Origin: Pyxicephalus adspersus
Lineage: Eukaryota; Chordata; Amphibia; Anura; Pyxicephalidae
NCBI RefSeq assembly: GCF_032062135.1
Contig: NC_092861.1
Coordinates: 120,179,319 to 120,243,318 of the forward strand
Length of the DNA stretch: 64,000 nucleotides
Direction: 5' to 3'
How positions within the stretch are numbered: the stretch's first letter is position 1; each line of letters opens with the position of its first letter. Shown piece by piece: positions 1-10,183 of the stretch. Position numbers and translations under genes: made by a program. The notes beneath the pieces are model-generated. The model was not told the DNA's origin. It saw only the letters and a list, made by a program, of their open reading frames with translations, and did not search any database.

Positions 1-1953
1 CTTTGCAAATCTAAAAATGTGGGATATATAAACAATTTAAACAACTGCAGAGGAAAACAAATCATGTATGAAAAGTTTTGTTGAAGTGTTGTCAACAAAA
101 ATTCTTGTTATAACGAACCTCATGGTTAACTATCCAATACTGGAATGCTACAAACATAACTACAATGAACAGACTTTTCTATCAAACTGTGTCACTGCAA
201 AATGAGAAGTATGTAAAATATACAAGATAAATGACATTACATTTCCTTAGAAGCATGGCTCATTAACTGGAATACAACGGTTCCTCTGCTATGTAATGAT
301 TTTTTCCACTTCTTTGGTTTGTACTTTTTTTTTCTTGAAGATATTTTCAGTGTAAATTTAGTAATATGCAAGTCTCAAGTTTAAAATTTAAGGGTTGCAA
401 TTTTCAAATCATTTCAGTATTTTCTGCAAATTATATTTTAAGAAAAGTAAAGTTGTCCATTGGAAATACTACTTATGCATTTATATAAGTTCAATTTCAG
501 TCTGTATAGTTATGTAGTTTGTGGTCACCCACAGAATCTATAAAGTACTTACTGTGGTTAGTGAAATGTGAATTACCATTGTTAGAAATCTCAGTTGCCC
601 GGAGGCAGAAATCTAGCATATCTTCAGGGAGGTTGCGGGTCTGCTCTCCTTTTATTTTCTCCTCTATTCTATCTGGAATCTCTGTGCTGATTGTGAGTGG
701 TTTAATAAGAGTGGGTATACAATCCTTTATATCTCAAAAGTTTCTATGTTTGGATATTCAAATATTTTCCTATCCAACATTAAAGGAACAATGCTAAGAT
801 ATATCTATTCAATTCTATTCAATCAATTTGTACCTTAGCACTACGCATGCCATGAAGATTAATGTAAATCTCTGTTTCATTTCTCTGAGTTTAGCTCTCA
901 CCTGCCCCAGAACAAGTAACCTGATGTAGTTTGGGAGGGTCTTTCAGGTACTTCTATTTTTGGGTATGGTATTCTAAACAATAAAGGACAGTTGCTCTTC
1001 TGCCATACTCCAATTAAATGCCAACTGCAAACATTTTTTTGTAGACATAGAAAGAGTTGAATAGTTGAGAAGTCTGTTCTAAAGGAAGGAGGAATGGAAG
1101 ATTCCCCACACCAGGGATTACAATACTTTCCATTATTGGCCAGTTATGTGGTAATCCAGCGAGGTGGAACACTAAAATATATGTTACACTTGTTGAAAAA
1201 TGTATCTTTGTCTATCCAAATTTTAGATGAATACATACATATATGAGGAACACGGATGTAACTGGGATTAGACAAATAAAACAAATGTGACATTTGACAC
1301 CTGTACTGATGCTAGATTTATAACTAATATGATCAGGAATGATTACTGCAGGCAACAAAAATCCTGCATCTGCAGGGACCATAGAGGCAGCACAAGTTTC
1401 CCTTAAAGCAGAGCTCAACCTAAAAACAATTCTGGATTCAGCAAGTATAGAAAATCCCTGATGATCTTGGGTACACAACCTTATTTTGCCTACCAAAACA
1501 ATTGGTGATGAAAGTGAACAAACGTAGAAATGTTTGAAGTTCAGCTTAGGTGGCAACTATGGCTCCCTTCATACAATGGAGAAGTGAGAGTTGCCAACCA
1601 AAAACAGAAAATTTACTATTCACATTTCATTCAAAGGACTGGTATGCTGCAATATATTCATGTTTGTTTTTATACAATTTAGGAATCCATTGGTTAGTTT
1701 ATGAATATAAAAACATTGGTTTGTGCTGATATCAATTAAGTTTTGATACAGTTCAAGTGTTTTCTTCAGTTACAAAAGACTTTTATGTAAAATAAGTTTT
1801 CCATGTCCTTTGTGCCTACACTGTAGTAATGATGGAATTAACTTAGCTCCCATTATGAAGGCACCACTGATTACTCAAAAAACATCTTGTTATTTATTGG
1901 CTCACCATTATTGAAGTGCTAGTTCGACATTGTTAGGCCATTTAATTGTCATC
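1..1953. other. AT-rich stretch, no gene recognised
   Basis: Nothing resembling a known protein, RNA gene or repeat terminus was recognised on either strand. The short open frames here (for example 519-797 plus and 1212-1556 minus) are low-complexity, lack family motifs and have no flanking splice or promoter context that stands out. Confidence 0.5.
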
Positions 1954-2615
1954 NNNNNNNNNNNNNNNNNNNNNNNNNNNNNNNNNNNNNNNNNNNNNNN
2001 NNNNNNNNNNNNNNNNNNNNNNNNNNNNNNNNNNNNNNNNNNNNNNNNNNNNNNNNNNNNNNNNNNNNNNNNNNNNNNNNNNNNNNNNNNNNNNNNNNNN
2101 NNNNNNNNNNNNNNNNNNNNNNNNNNNNNNNNNNNNNNNNNNNNNNNNNNNNNNNNNNNNNNNNNNNNNNNNNNNNNNNNNNNNNNNNNNNNNNNNNNNN
2201 NNNNNNNNNNNNNNNNNNNNNNNNNNNNNNNNNNNNNNNNNNNNNNNNNNNNNNNNNNNNNNNNNNNNNNNNNNNNNNNNNNNNNNNNNNNNNNNNNNNN
2301 NNNNNNNNNNNNNNNNNNNNNNNNNNNNNNNNNNNNNNNNNNNNNNNNNNNNNNNNNNNNNNNNNNNNNNNNNNNNNNNNNNNNNNNNNNNNNNNNNNNN
2401 NNNNNNNNNNNNNNNNNNNNNNNNNNNNNNNNNNNNNNNNNNNNNNNNNNNNNNNNNNNNNNNNNNNNNNNNNNNNNNNNNNNNNNNNNNNNNNNNNNNN
2501 NNNNNNNNNNNNNNNNNNNNNNNNNNNNNNNNNNNNNNNNNNNNNNNNNNNNNNNNNNNNNNNNNNNNNNNNNNNNNNNNNNNNNNNNNNNNNNNNNNNN
2601 NNNNNNNNNNNNNNN
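1954..2615. other. Assembly gap (662 N)
   Basis: Run of N. Open frames that span it are artefacts of translating N. Confidence 0.99.
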
Positions 2616-3513
2616 GAATCAACATTGTCCATTCTTATATGAAAATATTTAAAAGTCCAAGATCTGGAGGGGAAACCAATTTATTGGACCCCTCTGCTTG
2701 TGTCTTTATCTTGCTGTGTTTTGTGAAGACCACCTTCTCAGGGTTGGAATGTTGTTCACTTTGTCTGATAGCAGGTGTATTGGGCCCATCTAGCTAATGT
2801 GACCATGTCTACAACATTTTTGTATATGCAAAAATCAGAATTCAGTGTATTATGTAGTAGCTTAAAAAGTAATTTTCTTTATAAAAACACCCTGCTGGTT
2901 TCATTTTTTTGTATTGGTAAGGACTTCAAAACTAAGAGACAGGACACTTAGGGAAAAAAATACACACAAATGACCAAAAGCCTTAAATATTGGTGACTAG
3001 GAAATATTAGCAAATATTGAGAATGGGTTTTCATACTGGGTTCCCAGGTTCATAGAACTGGTAATCCAACCTAATCTAGATAAATTAAAGGCCAATTGAT
3101 TTTTGGCATCTAAATACCAGACTACAGGCATGCCAATAAATACACAGCTTCACTATATTTATGCATATTATTGCAAACAAATTGTAATTCGGTAGGTCAA
3201 TCTTATGGTGCAGGCTCACCTGCCAGAAAACCAGGACTGTGACCACACATTTCTTTGCTTCATGTAGACAATACAGTTTGATCAAAAACCCAACCAACCC
3301 AGTAACTGGAATGCAAAGGAATAAAAGCAGCACATTGTGAGAGACAGGTTACTGTGTTTCCTTTTCTGTAAGCAAATTCACAATGTTAAACCTAAAGCAC
3401 TGTGCAAAGCAATACATCCTAATTGACCTTACTCTGCTGCAAAACAGAGTAAGTGTGGTCCTTCTATAGTTATAGCAAAATGTAGGGCATAAACTAGCAT
3501 GATGATCTAATAT
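2616..3513. other. No gene recognised
   Basis: AT-rich sequence between the gap and the mariner remnant. No motif, tandem array or element terminus was seen. Confidence 0.45.
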
Positions 3514-3609
3514 TTACCTCCAGAAGATGTTGTCATATCTGTACACTGGGGAACAGGGGTCAAACAGAAACACCGCTTGGTGTGATTCAGAAGCAGCCAG
3601 TGGGCAGCA
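3514..3609 (+). repeat. 96-bp direct repeat, copy 1 (next to mariner remnant)
   Basis: This block is repeated at 4079-4174 with about three mismatches. In the downstream copy one frame runs on from a mariner C-terminal motif (AAQPKDFYLN) into this block and stops inside it, so the repeat probably derives from the end of the transposase ORF and its 3' flank. Here it sits upstream of the catalytic core, out of normal order. Confidence 0.7.
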
Positions 3610-4190
3610 CATCTATAATCCTGAAACCAAGGAAGAGTCAAAGGAATGGTGCCACAGCGGGGAAATCGGTCAACAAAGTTATGGCGTCCGTTTTCTGCGA
3701 CAAAGACCGTATTCAGTTGGTGGACTACCTACCTCAGGGCTCTAGTATCACCAGACAGTATTATTCTAACCTCCTGGACCAGCTGAAGGAGGCAATTAAG
3801 ACAAAACACCTTGGACAGTTGACCAAAGGGATCCTTTTTTTGCAGGACAATGCATCTGAGCACACATCCCACGATGTGGCTGCCAAATTGAAAACCCTGG
3901 GTTTCTAATTGGTCCACCATCCCCCCTACTCACCTGACCTGGCCCCTTCGGACTATTAACTGTTTCTTAATTTGAAGAAACACCTGAAGGGGCAACGTTT
4001 TGAAGACATTCCGACGTCAAAGATGCTGCTGGGAGCTGGTTTGCGGCCCAACCAAAGGACTTTTATTTGAACTATTACTTACCTCCAGAAGATGTTGTCA
4101 AATCTATACACTGGGGAACAGGGGTCAAACAGAAACACCGCTTGGTGTGATTCAGAACCAGCCAGTGGGCAGCAGATCCGCTTACTATCT
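3610..4190 (+). pseudogene. mariner (Tc1/mariner superfamily, D34D) transposase remnant
   Basis: An intact relative would encode the cut-and-paste transposase that binds the element's inverted repeats and inserts at TA. The visible part is the C-terminal catalytic half. It starts at YNPETKEESKEW (near 3613), shifts frame, then runs through KVMASVF, VDYLPQGS and YYSNLLDQLKEAIK to the second catalytic Asp in LFLQDNASEHTS. Next come HPPYSPDLAPSDY with the third Asp, then LNLKKHLKGQRF. Exactly 34 residues separate these two aspartates, the mariner D34D spacing. The N-terminal DNA-binding region and first catalytic Asp are absent. Defects include a frameshift with loss of residues after the first motif, a stop (TAA) between the two aspartates near 3906 and another stop after PSDY. 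Non-functional. A 96-bp direct repeat bounds it. Confidence 0.88.
4079..4174 (+). repeat. 96-bp direct repeat, copy 2
   Basis: About 93 of 96 positions match 3514-3609. It overlaps the 3' end of the mariner remnant. Confidence 0.75.
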
Positions 4191-4300
4191 AAGAGAAAAG
4201 GGAGGTGAAGAAAAAAATGCTTAATTTTGTAAATTATATTAGTTTGCAACTATGTCATGTAATAAAAAAAGCAAATATTATAATGACCTTCTGACTTACT

Positions 4301-4526
4301 GGGTCTGATTTTTTAAAACTCTCCAAGGCTGGAGAGGGGATATACTTTCACCAGTGAAGCTGGGTGATCCAGCAAACCTAGAATAGATCTGGTCCAGGAT
4401 TCAAAACATTTGCTAGCAAAAAGCTAATGACTTTAAAGAAATCCATACCAGGTTTGCTGGATCACCCAGCTTCACTGATGAAAGCGTATCCTCTCCAGCC
4501 TTGGAAAGCTTTAATAACTCCGGCCC
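4301..4526. mobile_element. Palindromic MITE, copy A
   Basis: Near-complete copy of a long inverted-repeat element. The left arm starts GGGTCTGATT and contains CTCCAAGGCTGGAGAGG, TTCACCAGTGAAGCTGGGTG and ATCCAGCAAACC. The right arm repeats these in reverse complement, ending at GGCCC. Arms are about 80-90 bp with a short AT-rich centre (TTTGCTAGCAAA). Other copies in the window: 6623, 22616, 26533, 29233, 34163, 47728 and 58152. No coding capacity. Confidence 0.85.
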
Positions 4527-5880
4527 CCAGTGTGTGAGCAGTATTGTACCTACTGATAGCAATGCTTGGCCAAAGTTTTTGGTGATCTTAGTTTAAAAAA
4601 AAAAACATTGTATTTTAGACAGAAAAAAAGGAATAAAAATAAATGTGATGACTGTATTGTTTGTACTTATACTGAAAAACTTTCAATGAAAATTATCTTT
4701 AAAAAAAATAATGCATTACAAAGTATTTATGAATCAAAAATAATAATCATGGATATTTTACACAATCTTCATATCCTAGTCCAGGTGCCACTGTTCTAAA
4801 AGACAGGAAAAACTGAAGCATGTAACAAGGAATGCAATGTTAAACTGGCTATTAGGTATCAAATGAAGCTGAATTCCAGGCGGACAGCTAAACTGTTGAA
4901 ATACATACATTAAACCTGCAAACATTTATATTGTTGTCCATCAAACCTGAAATTTACACAGGTCTGTTAAATATACTAGCCTAGTTTTTCTCTATCTATC
5001 TTACCCGAATGCTGCTGGAGTTCACCTTTAATTATACAGATCCTGTGTTCTATAAAATGTAATAAACCTATTTAGGTGTATGGCTGCTTTCCTCCTTTTT
5101 TGCTCATCCTTTATTTACAGGGGGGAAGGTTACAATCTTGGCTCCCAACAACCTGACTTAATCTCATGCTCCAGTAATCATAAATCTGTGATTTGTCCAG
5201 AAAAAAAACAAAGCAACCAAGAGTTATGTTTAAAGGAAAGAAACTCATTTATTATGCAAATTCAAATAATAATAAAGCAAGAAAACCCAGTGCTGTCATA
5301 CACATGTGTTTTTCAGTGTGTGATTCATGTCATTATCATCTGCTCAGCTATTATAGTTATAAACTTGACTATCAACATCTACAATATTCATACTGCTCCT
5401 GTCACACCATGGTTTATTCAACATCTTGTAATCCTTTCCTCAGCACTGAACTATTCAGAAAAGTTTAAATATTAAATAGATGTGAGTTAAAAATATCCTT
5501 TCTGCTCCCAACTTCTGAAAGTGAATTATTATTTTGGCATGTCTTCCTATTTTATAACATATGTTTAACACACATCTATAGTTAAAACTAACTTTACTTT
5601 TACAGGTCCACCCTGTTAGGTGATAGTTGTTGTCCCTGTCTCGGCTCCCTAATGGTGTTGGTGAACATTGTCTTTGGGTGGATTACATTTCCAATGTCAA
5701 CAGCAAAGTGGAAGAAAGTGATCTGCAATGGCAAATAAGTCATTTAAAACATTTATTCTTGATTAGTTAACATAAAAAACACCATAGACAAGCATACTGC
5801 AATATTCACAAATACACAACAAACTTGTTTTCTGTTAAGGCAAGTCTCCATAAAAGGATACAGAGTCCTGTCAAAGTGCT
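4527..5880. other. AT-rich stretch, no gene recognised
   Basis: A 131-codon open frame lies at 5080-5475 (+), but its composition is that of random AT-rich DNA and it overlaps a second long frame in another phase. No family motif is visible. Confidence 0.45.
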
Positions 5881-5920
5881 CCGACAAGTTTCACAGAAAG
5901 AGTATTCTGCTTCTTCAGGG
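5881..5920 (-). ncRNA. Hammerhead-ribozyme-like motif
   Basis: Read on the minus strand, the order is CC-CTGAAGA-stem II-GAAAC-TT-GTC-GG. All conserved hammerhead core residues are present: CUGANGA, GAAA, and U-C before the cleavage position. Stem II can form A-U plus CAGAA/TTCTG with one bulged G around a TACTCT loop. Stem III would be two base pairs (AC/GT) closed by TT, and stem I starts with two C-G pairs. Departures from the ideal are the bulge in stem II and a weak stem I. A related copy lies at 14101-14133. Hammerheads of this short-stem-III kind are known from newt satellite DNA and Penelope-like retroelements. Activity here is unproven. Confidence 0.4.
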
Positions 5921-6622
5921 GAAGTTTAGTTATAGTATACCAAGATTATTATCATCGGAAAAGAAAGTGATGGAAGTTTCCATTTTCATTTGACGGGAAC
6001 ATTGTCCAATGGGAAACTGTTTTTACATAATAACACCTGCTAAAAGTTTCTTTTTACTTTGAAGAAATTTCCTTTGTGATCCTAATATGTCTCTAGAACA
6101 GAAAAGAGAAGGAATTTCTCCAAATGGGCACAGACAGCAAAACAATTTTAAGGTTGCTGATATACTACCTTATCTTTATTTTAGTATATATAGAAGGAAC
6201 ATATGAGAAAGCGAAGATAAAGATATAGCAAATGATTAAAATATTGCAGAGTTCAGCAGTACACTTCATTGCAGGAGGCTAGAATATAAAACAACATCAA
6301 TAGGCTATGTTCAGAGTGTCAGTGAGTTACCACTGGGAGCTGCCAAGGATTTTTTTAACCTGAGGAAGATGTAAACGTAGCACAGAAAAATAATTTAGAA
6401 TAACCTGATATATGTATATATGTATGATATATGTATATATGTATGATGTATATATAATATAGACATTTTTATAATGTTATAGGGGGCTATAAATAAGTAT
6501 ACAAGCAAAACAACTTATCTCCACATGCAAGTAAAAGAGAATGAGACAGTTTTTAAGTAGCCAAAATACAGGTCTGAAGAAAGTCATCTGCAGGTCAAAT
6601 TTACCTGTAAATTAGTTTCAAT
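5921..6622. other. No gene recognised
   Basis: AT-rich. The only structured part is the TA-rich microsatellite listed separately. Confidence 0.45.
6407..6462. repeat. TA-rich microsatellite with 19-bp unit
   Basis: Two perfect copies of GATATATGTATATATGTAT followed by a shortened variant. Confidence 0.85.
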
Positions 6623-6711
6623 GGGCCTGATTTATGGAGGCTGGAGACCCTGGAATAGGTTTCTTAAAAGTTGTTTGCTATTTGTTAGCAAATGTTTTAA
6701 ATCCTGGACAG
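6623..6711. mobile_element. Palindromic MITE, copy B (internally deleted)
   Basis: Starts GGGCCTGATTTAT and retains the GGCTGGAGA motif and the centre (TTTGTTAGCAAATG, ATCCTGGAC). Most of the left arm and all of the right arm are missing. Confidence 0.6.
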
Positions 6712-8011
6712 AGTGCATGTAATTATTTTACCCCATATGAAGGGAACCCCTCCACAAAGCAGTCACTCCAACAGGGGTGAGTGCTACACAAATATATTTT
6801 TTAGTGTATTATTGATTCATCAGGAAAGCAACAAAGTATATGAAAACATTGAATGGTTATTTTCCAAACCCTCATCGTGGTATTGTTCCAGTCTGGGATG
6901 CATCTGTAAAATAATTATAGGCCTGAATGTCTACAGATTTGTATAACTTCCCATCTGCAGTTAATGTAATATAGGACAATAGTACCAAACAATCCACCTA
7001 TTTTGTACACAGGACAATAGAATACAAACTCTTATTGTGTCATATGGACAGCACAGAAATTATGCTTCTTACCTAGTAATTAAAACATAAAACAAGCAAG
7101 TATGCAGTACAAGCTCATCAATATGTGCATTGACAGTGAAATACATTTCAATGTGCACAATTTCCTTTGTGCGGTTTGACAAGTGTGGGTGATTAATGTG
7201 AGCATGTTTGTTATTTGCAAGTCATATTTTATTGTGCTTTTCCTATCTAAAGGTTATTCCGCACTAGACAGAAAATATAGCCACTTTATCAACTTTACAT
7301 TTGCACACTTGGAACATAAAAACTGCAATGACAAGCATGAAATGATACTATAATGTAAAAATGTTGTGTTGTTTATTGTGTGTTTATTGCTAGAATTATT
7401 AAAGCTGTGCTAAGGACAAGCTGCTAAATACACAGTTATGATACATACGTTTTATTTCACCTTAAAGGTGACAGGTTGTGCCAGATATCAGAGACAAGTG
7501 ATCTGATTTTTCCCTGACCACTGTTAGGCAATTCAACTAGGTGACCTGCCCCTCCCAAAGTTGTGATTGGACAATGAGGGAGCAGCAGCATTTTTTATTG
7601 CTTATCCCTTTTTTCATTTTGTTCTTGCCTATTGTTAGCAATTTCCTTGTTGGTATATAAGCAGGGCTTGATTGGCTAAAATATGGCTCTTTTATATTAC
7701 CCCAGTGCATAAAGCATAAAGTAGAAATGACTGAAATCAGGTGAAATTCAGGTATATAAATTAGTAGTATGTAAAACCAATTTGTATTGCATACATAATA
7801 ACGTTGTGGTTTTAAATTTGTCTAGAGCTCAGCTTTACTATCTTTTGGTTTGGAAAAAGACTAATAAACTATGCAAATTTTTACGTCATATATCCTATGT
7901 CAAATATCCTAGGAGCCTTTTACTGCTCATTCTGAGCATGCCAGATCGCATTACATTTACAGGAGGAAACATCATCTGATCTGGTGCCTGCACAGTACGA
8001 GATTGGGTGAC
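6712..8011. other. No gene recognised
   Basis: Short open frames only. The stretch around 7463-7570 (CCTTAAAGGTGACAGG, then GTGACCTGCCCCTCC) resembles other CTTTAAAG-ended repeats of the window, but boundaries could not be set. Confidence 0.4.
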
Positions 8012-8014
8012 TTA

Positions 8015-8438
8015 GGCTGGGTCTATGCAGACGGTTTTAAAAACGCATGTAAACATTCCTACCACGTTTATATGCATTTTCTGCACTTTTCCAAGCTTTT
8101 TTCAACACTAGAAAATGTCTCTAACGTGTTTTCTGCATTTTCCTGCGTTTTCCAGAGTTTTTATTGCATTTACATTTCAAGCACTTATAAACGTGGGAAA
8201 ATGCCCTCATTGAAATTAAGTAACTTGTTTTCCCTCCGTTTCCTTGGTAAACCCGTTTTTTAAATTTTAAAACATTGCAAGGAGCATTATCCTTAACACT
8301 CAAAAATGTGCCTCAAGGAAACGTAGATTTCCTAGAGATTGGTGTAGATTAGCCCATTGGTATGCTTGGGTATTTCAAACATGGGCTTTTAAAGTCTCAG
8401 GTTAAACGCTGGGGGAAAATGTCCATATAGACTAAGCC
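8015..8438. mobile_element. PIF/Harbinger-like MITE with TTA target duplication
   Basis: Imperfect inverted termini: left GGCTGGGTCTATGCAGACGG, right (reverse complement) GGCTTAGTCTATATGGACA. Both ends are flanked by TTA (8012-8014 and 8439-8441). A 3-bp TWA-type duplication is the PIF/Harbinger signature. The interior is non-coding and T-rich, with repeated GCATTTTC/GCGTTTTCC motifs. Confidence 0.75.
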
Positions 8439-8441
8439 TTA

Positions 8442-9860
8442 GGCAGAAGGCGAAGGAAGAAGATGGCAGAATAGGACCAAATGAAAGCCAATTGTGGAGG
8501 GAACGAGGGCTCTATGAAAGTAAGGGTAAGTGTCATTTTTCTTTTAATGAAGATACACTTTAAGTTTTGACTGGAGGTCTTTGAAAGCAGTTTTGAATGT
8601 TTTATTTAGACTTAGTGTTTGACAGTAGGCACCAGGGGGTGGTAAAATACCAGTAGTCTGCATTACTACTAAGGTCTGTTAAGCAACAGGTGGTAGGTCA
8701 TATTCAACACATGATAATCTGACTCCACCCAGAATACGGCCTTTGTGGCCCCCATCAGGACAGTTGTTTAAAAGATATCTGGGCCTAAATAATTTGTTCC
8801 CTAGTTGCAGCATAGTGCAGCATGTGGCATTAGAAAAAAATTCCCATCACTTCCATTACCATACACACCAGAAAAATCATGGAAAACTGTCCAAAGTGAA
8901 AAGAAAACTTTCTTTGATGGTTGTTGCTGGAACTCGAAATTTCAACTTACTTCCTGAGCCCAGGACAGGAGGAAGAACCCATGACATTACTTGAGCAGCC
9001 TGAAGGCTTAAGTATTAAACATACAGTGCTGCATAATATGTAGGCCCTATATAAATTCTGTTTATTAATAATAATAATAATAATAATATGTTTAAAAACG
9101 AGATGAGCTTTAATATTTTGCAACTGACCTTCTTAGATTAAATTTCTGGGATTTTGCAATAAAATGCTTTTCGTTAATACGTGTTCTATTCATTTAGATG
9201 CTCTGTTAGATTTTCCTCAAGATATTTTCTCATATGGAACACTCCATTGAGTTATTTTCTTCCATTCTAACCATTCTGAGATTGTCAGATGACGACTTCA
9301 TTAGCTAGTCTCATGGATCCAATGTATATGTTAGGTTCTCTGGAGCCCACATCTCAGGAAATTATTTTTGAAGTAAATAGATTTTTACTATATTTTATTA
9401 AATGGTGTAAACCTCTTTCATTTTAATTTACTCTACTGAAATTGATCTAATCATTAAAATTCACACGAGAACCAGCAGTGCATATATCAGTCACAGATAA
9501 ATAACCTATTTTCTTTGAGTAAGGCTCTTTCTTGTTAACAAAACAAGATTCTTCTAACCTGCCTCGTGGGGCATAGTCAAAAGATTGTTTGGTGTAGGGC
9601 TGGCATATTGGGTATTTTATATCACTAAATGTAGCAAAGAATTTTATTTTCTGTGAGAATTATACTGAAGTATGAGGAACAGAAAGGTACACTCACTATT
9701 CAGAACTGCTAAGCAGAAAGCAGAGCCTGCAATTATTAACTATGGCTGTTCATAGCTTTAAATATTAAGGTCAGCTGTGTTCTGGAATCTTGACTCTAAA
9801 GTGTTAACTGCAATTGCTTAGGACCATTGGTATCATTGGTATGAGGTTTTATGAAATTAT
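8442..9860. other. No gene recognised, apart from a SINE-like tail
   Basis: 8442-8575 carries a purine-rich segment ending ATACACTTTAAG, similar to CTTTAAAG-ended repeats elsewhere. The rest is featureless AT-rich DNA. Confidence 0.4.
9022..9088 (+). repeat. SINE-like TAA-tailed repeat, 3' end
   Basis: GTGCTGCATAATATGTAGG, then CTATATAAATTCTGTTTA and a (TAA)n run. Same family as 19391, 38869, 44215, 50593 and 57985. Truncated at the 5' side. Confidence 0.75.
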
Positions 9861-9868
9861 GTCATGAT

Positions 9869-10175
9869 TAGTGTTGAGTGAACCCAAACTGTAAAGTTCG
9901 GGTCCGTACCAAACTTTACGATTTTGGGTACCCGGACCCGAACCCGAACCGAACTTTGAGCCGAAGTTCGGACGAACCTGGCCAGCCAGAACTTCCAGGT
10001 CTTCGCTCATCCCTACCCACTAACCATTAATATTAGTGTTGCGCGAACCCGAACTGTAAAGTTCGGGTCTGTAGCGAACTTTACGATTTTGGGTACCTGG
10101 ACCTGAACCCGAACTTTGAGCCGAAGTTCGGCCGAACCCGGCGAACCCGAACTTCCAGGTGTTCGCTCATCCCTA
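9869..10175. mobile_element. Dimeric hAT-type MITE with perfect 8-bp TSD
   Basis: Two tandem monomers in the same orientation, 9869-10015 and 10034-10175, separated by 18 unrelated bases. Each begins TAGTGTTG-GTGAACC or -CGCGAACCC and ends GTTCGCTCATCCCTA, and each is rich in GTTCGGGT/ACCCGAAC inverted motifs. Only the outer ends of the dimer are flanked by GTCATGAT (9861-9868 and 10176-10183), a perfect 8-bp duplication as made by hAT transposases. The pair therefore appears to have inserted as one unit. Confidence 0.85.
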
Positions 10176-10183
10176 GTCATGAT

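Noticed and set aside
1930..2797. Long open frames on both strands
   Set aside because: They consist almost entirely of the assembly gap translated as unknown residues.
5080..5475. 131-codon plus-strand frame
   Set aside because: AT-rich random composition, a second long frame overlaps it, and no family motif is present.
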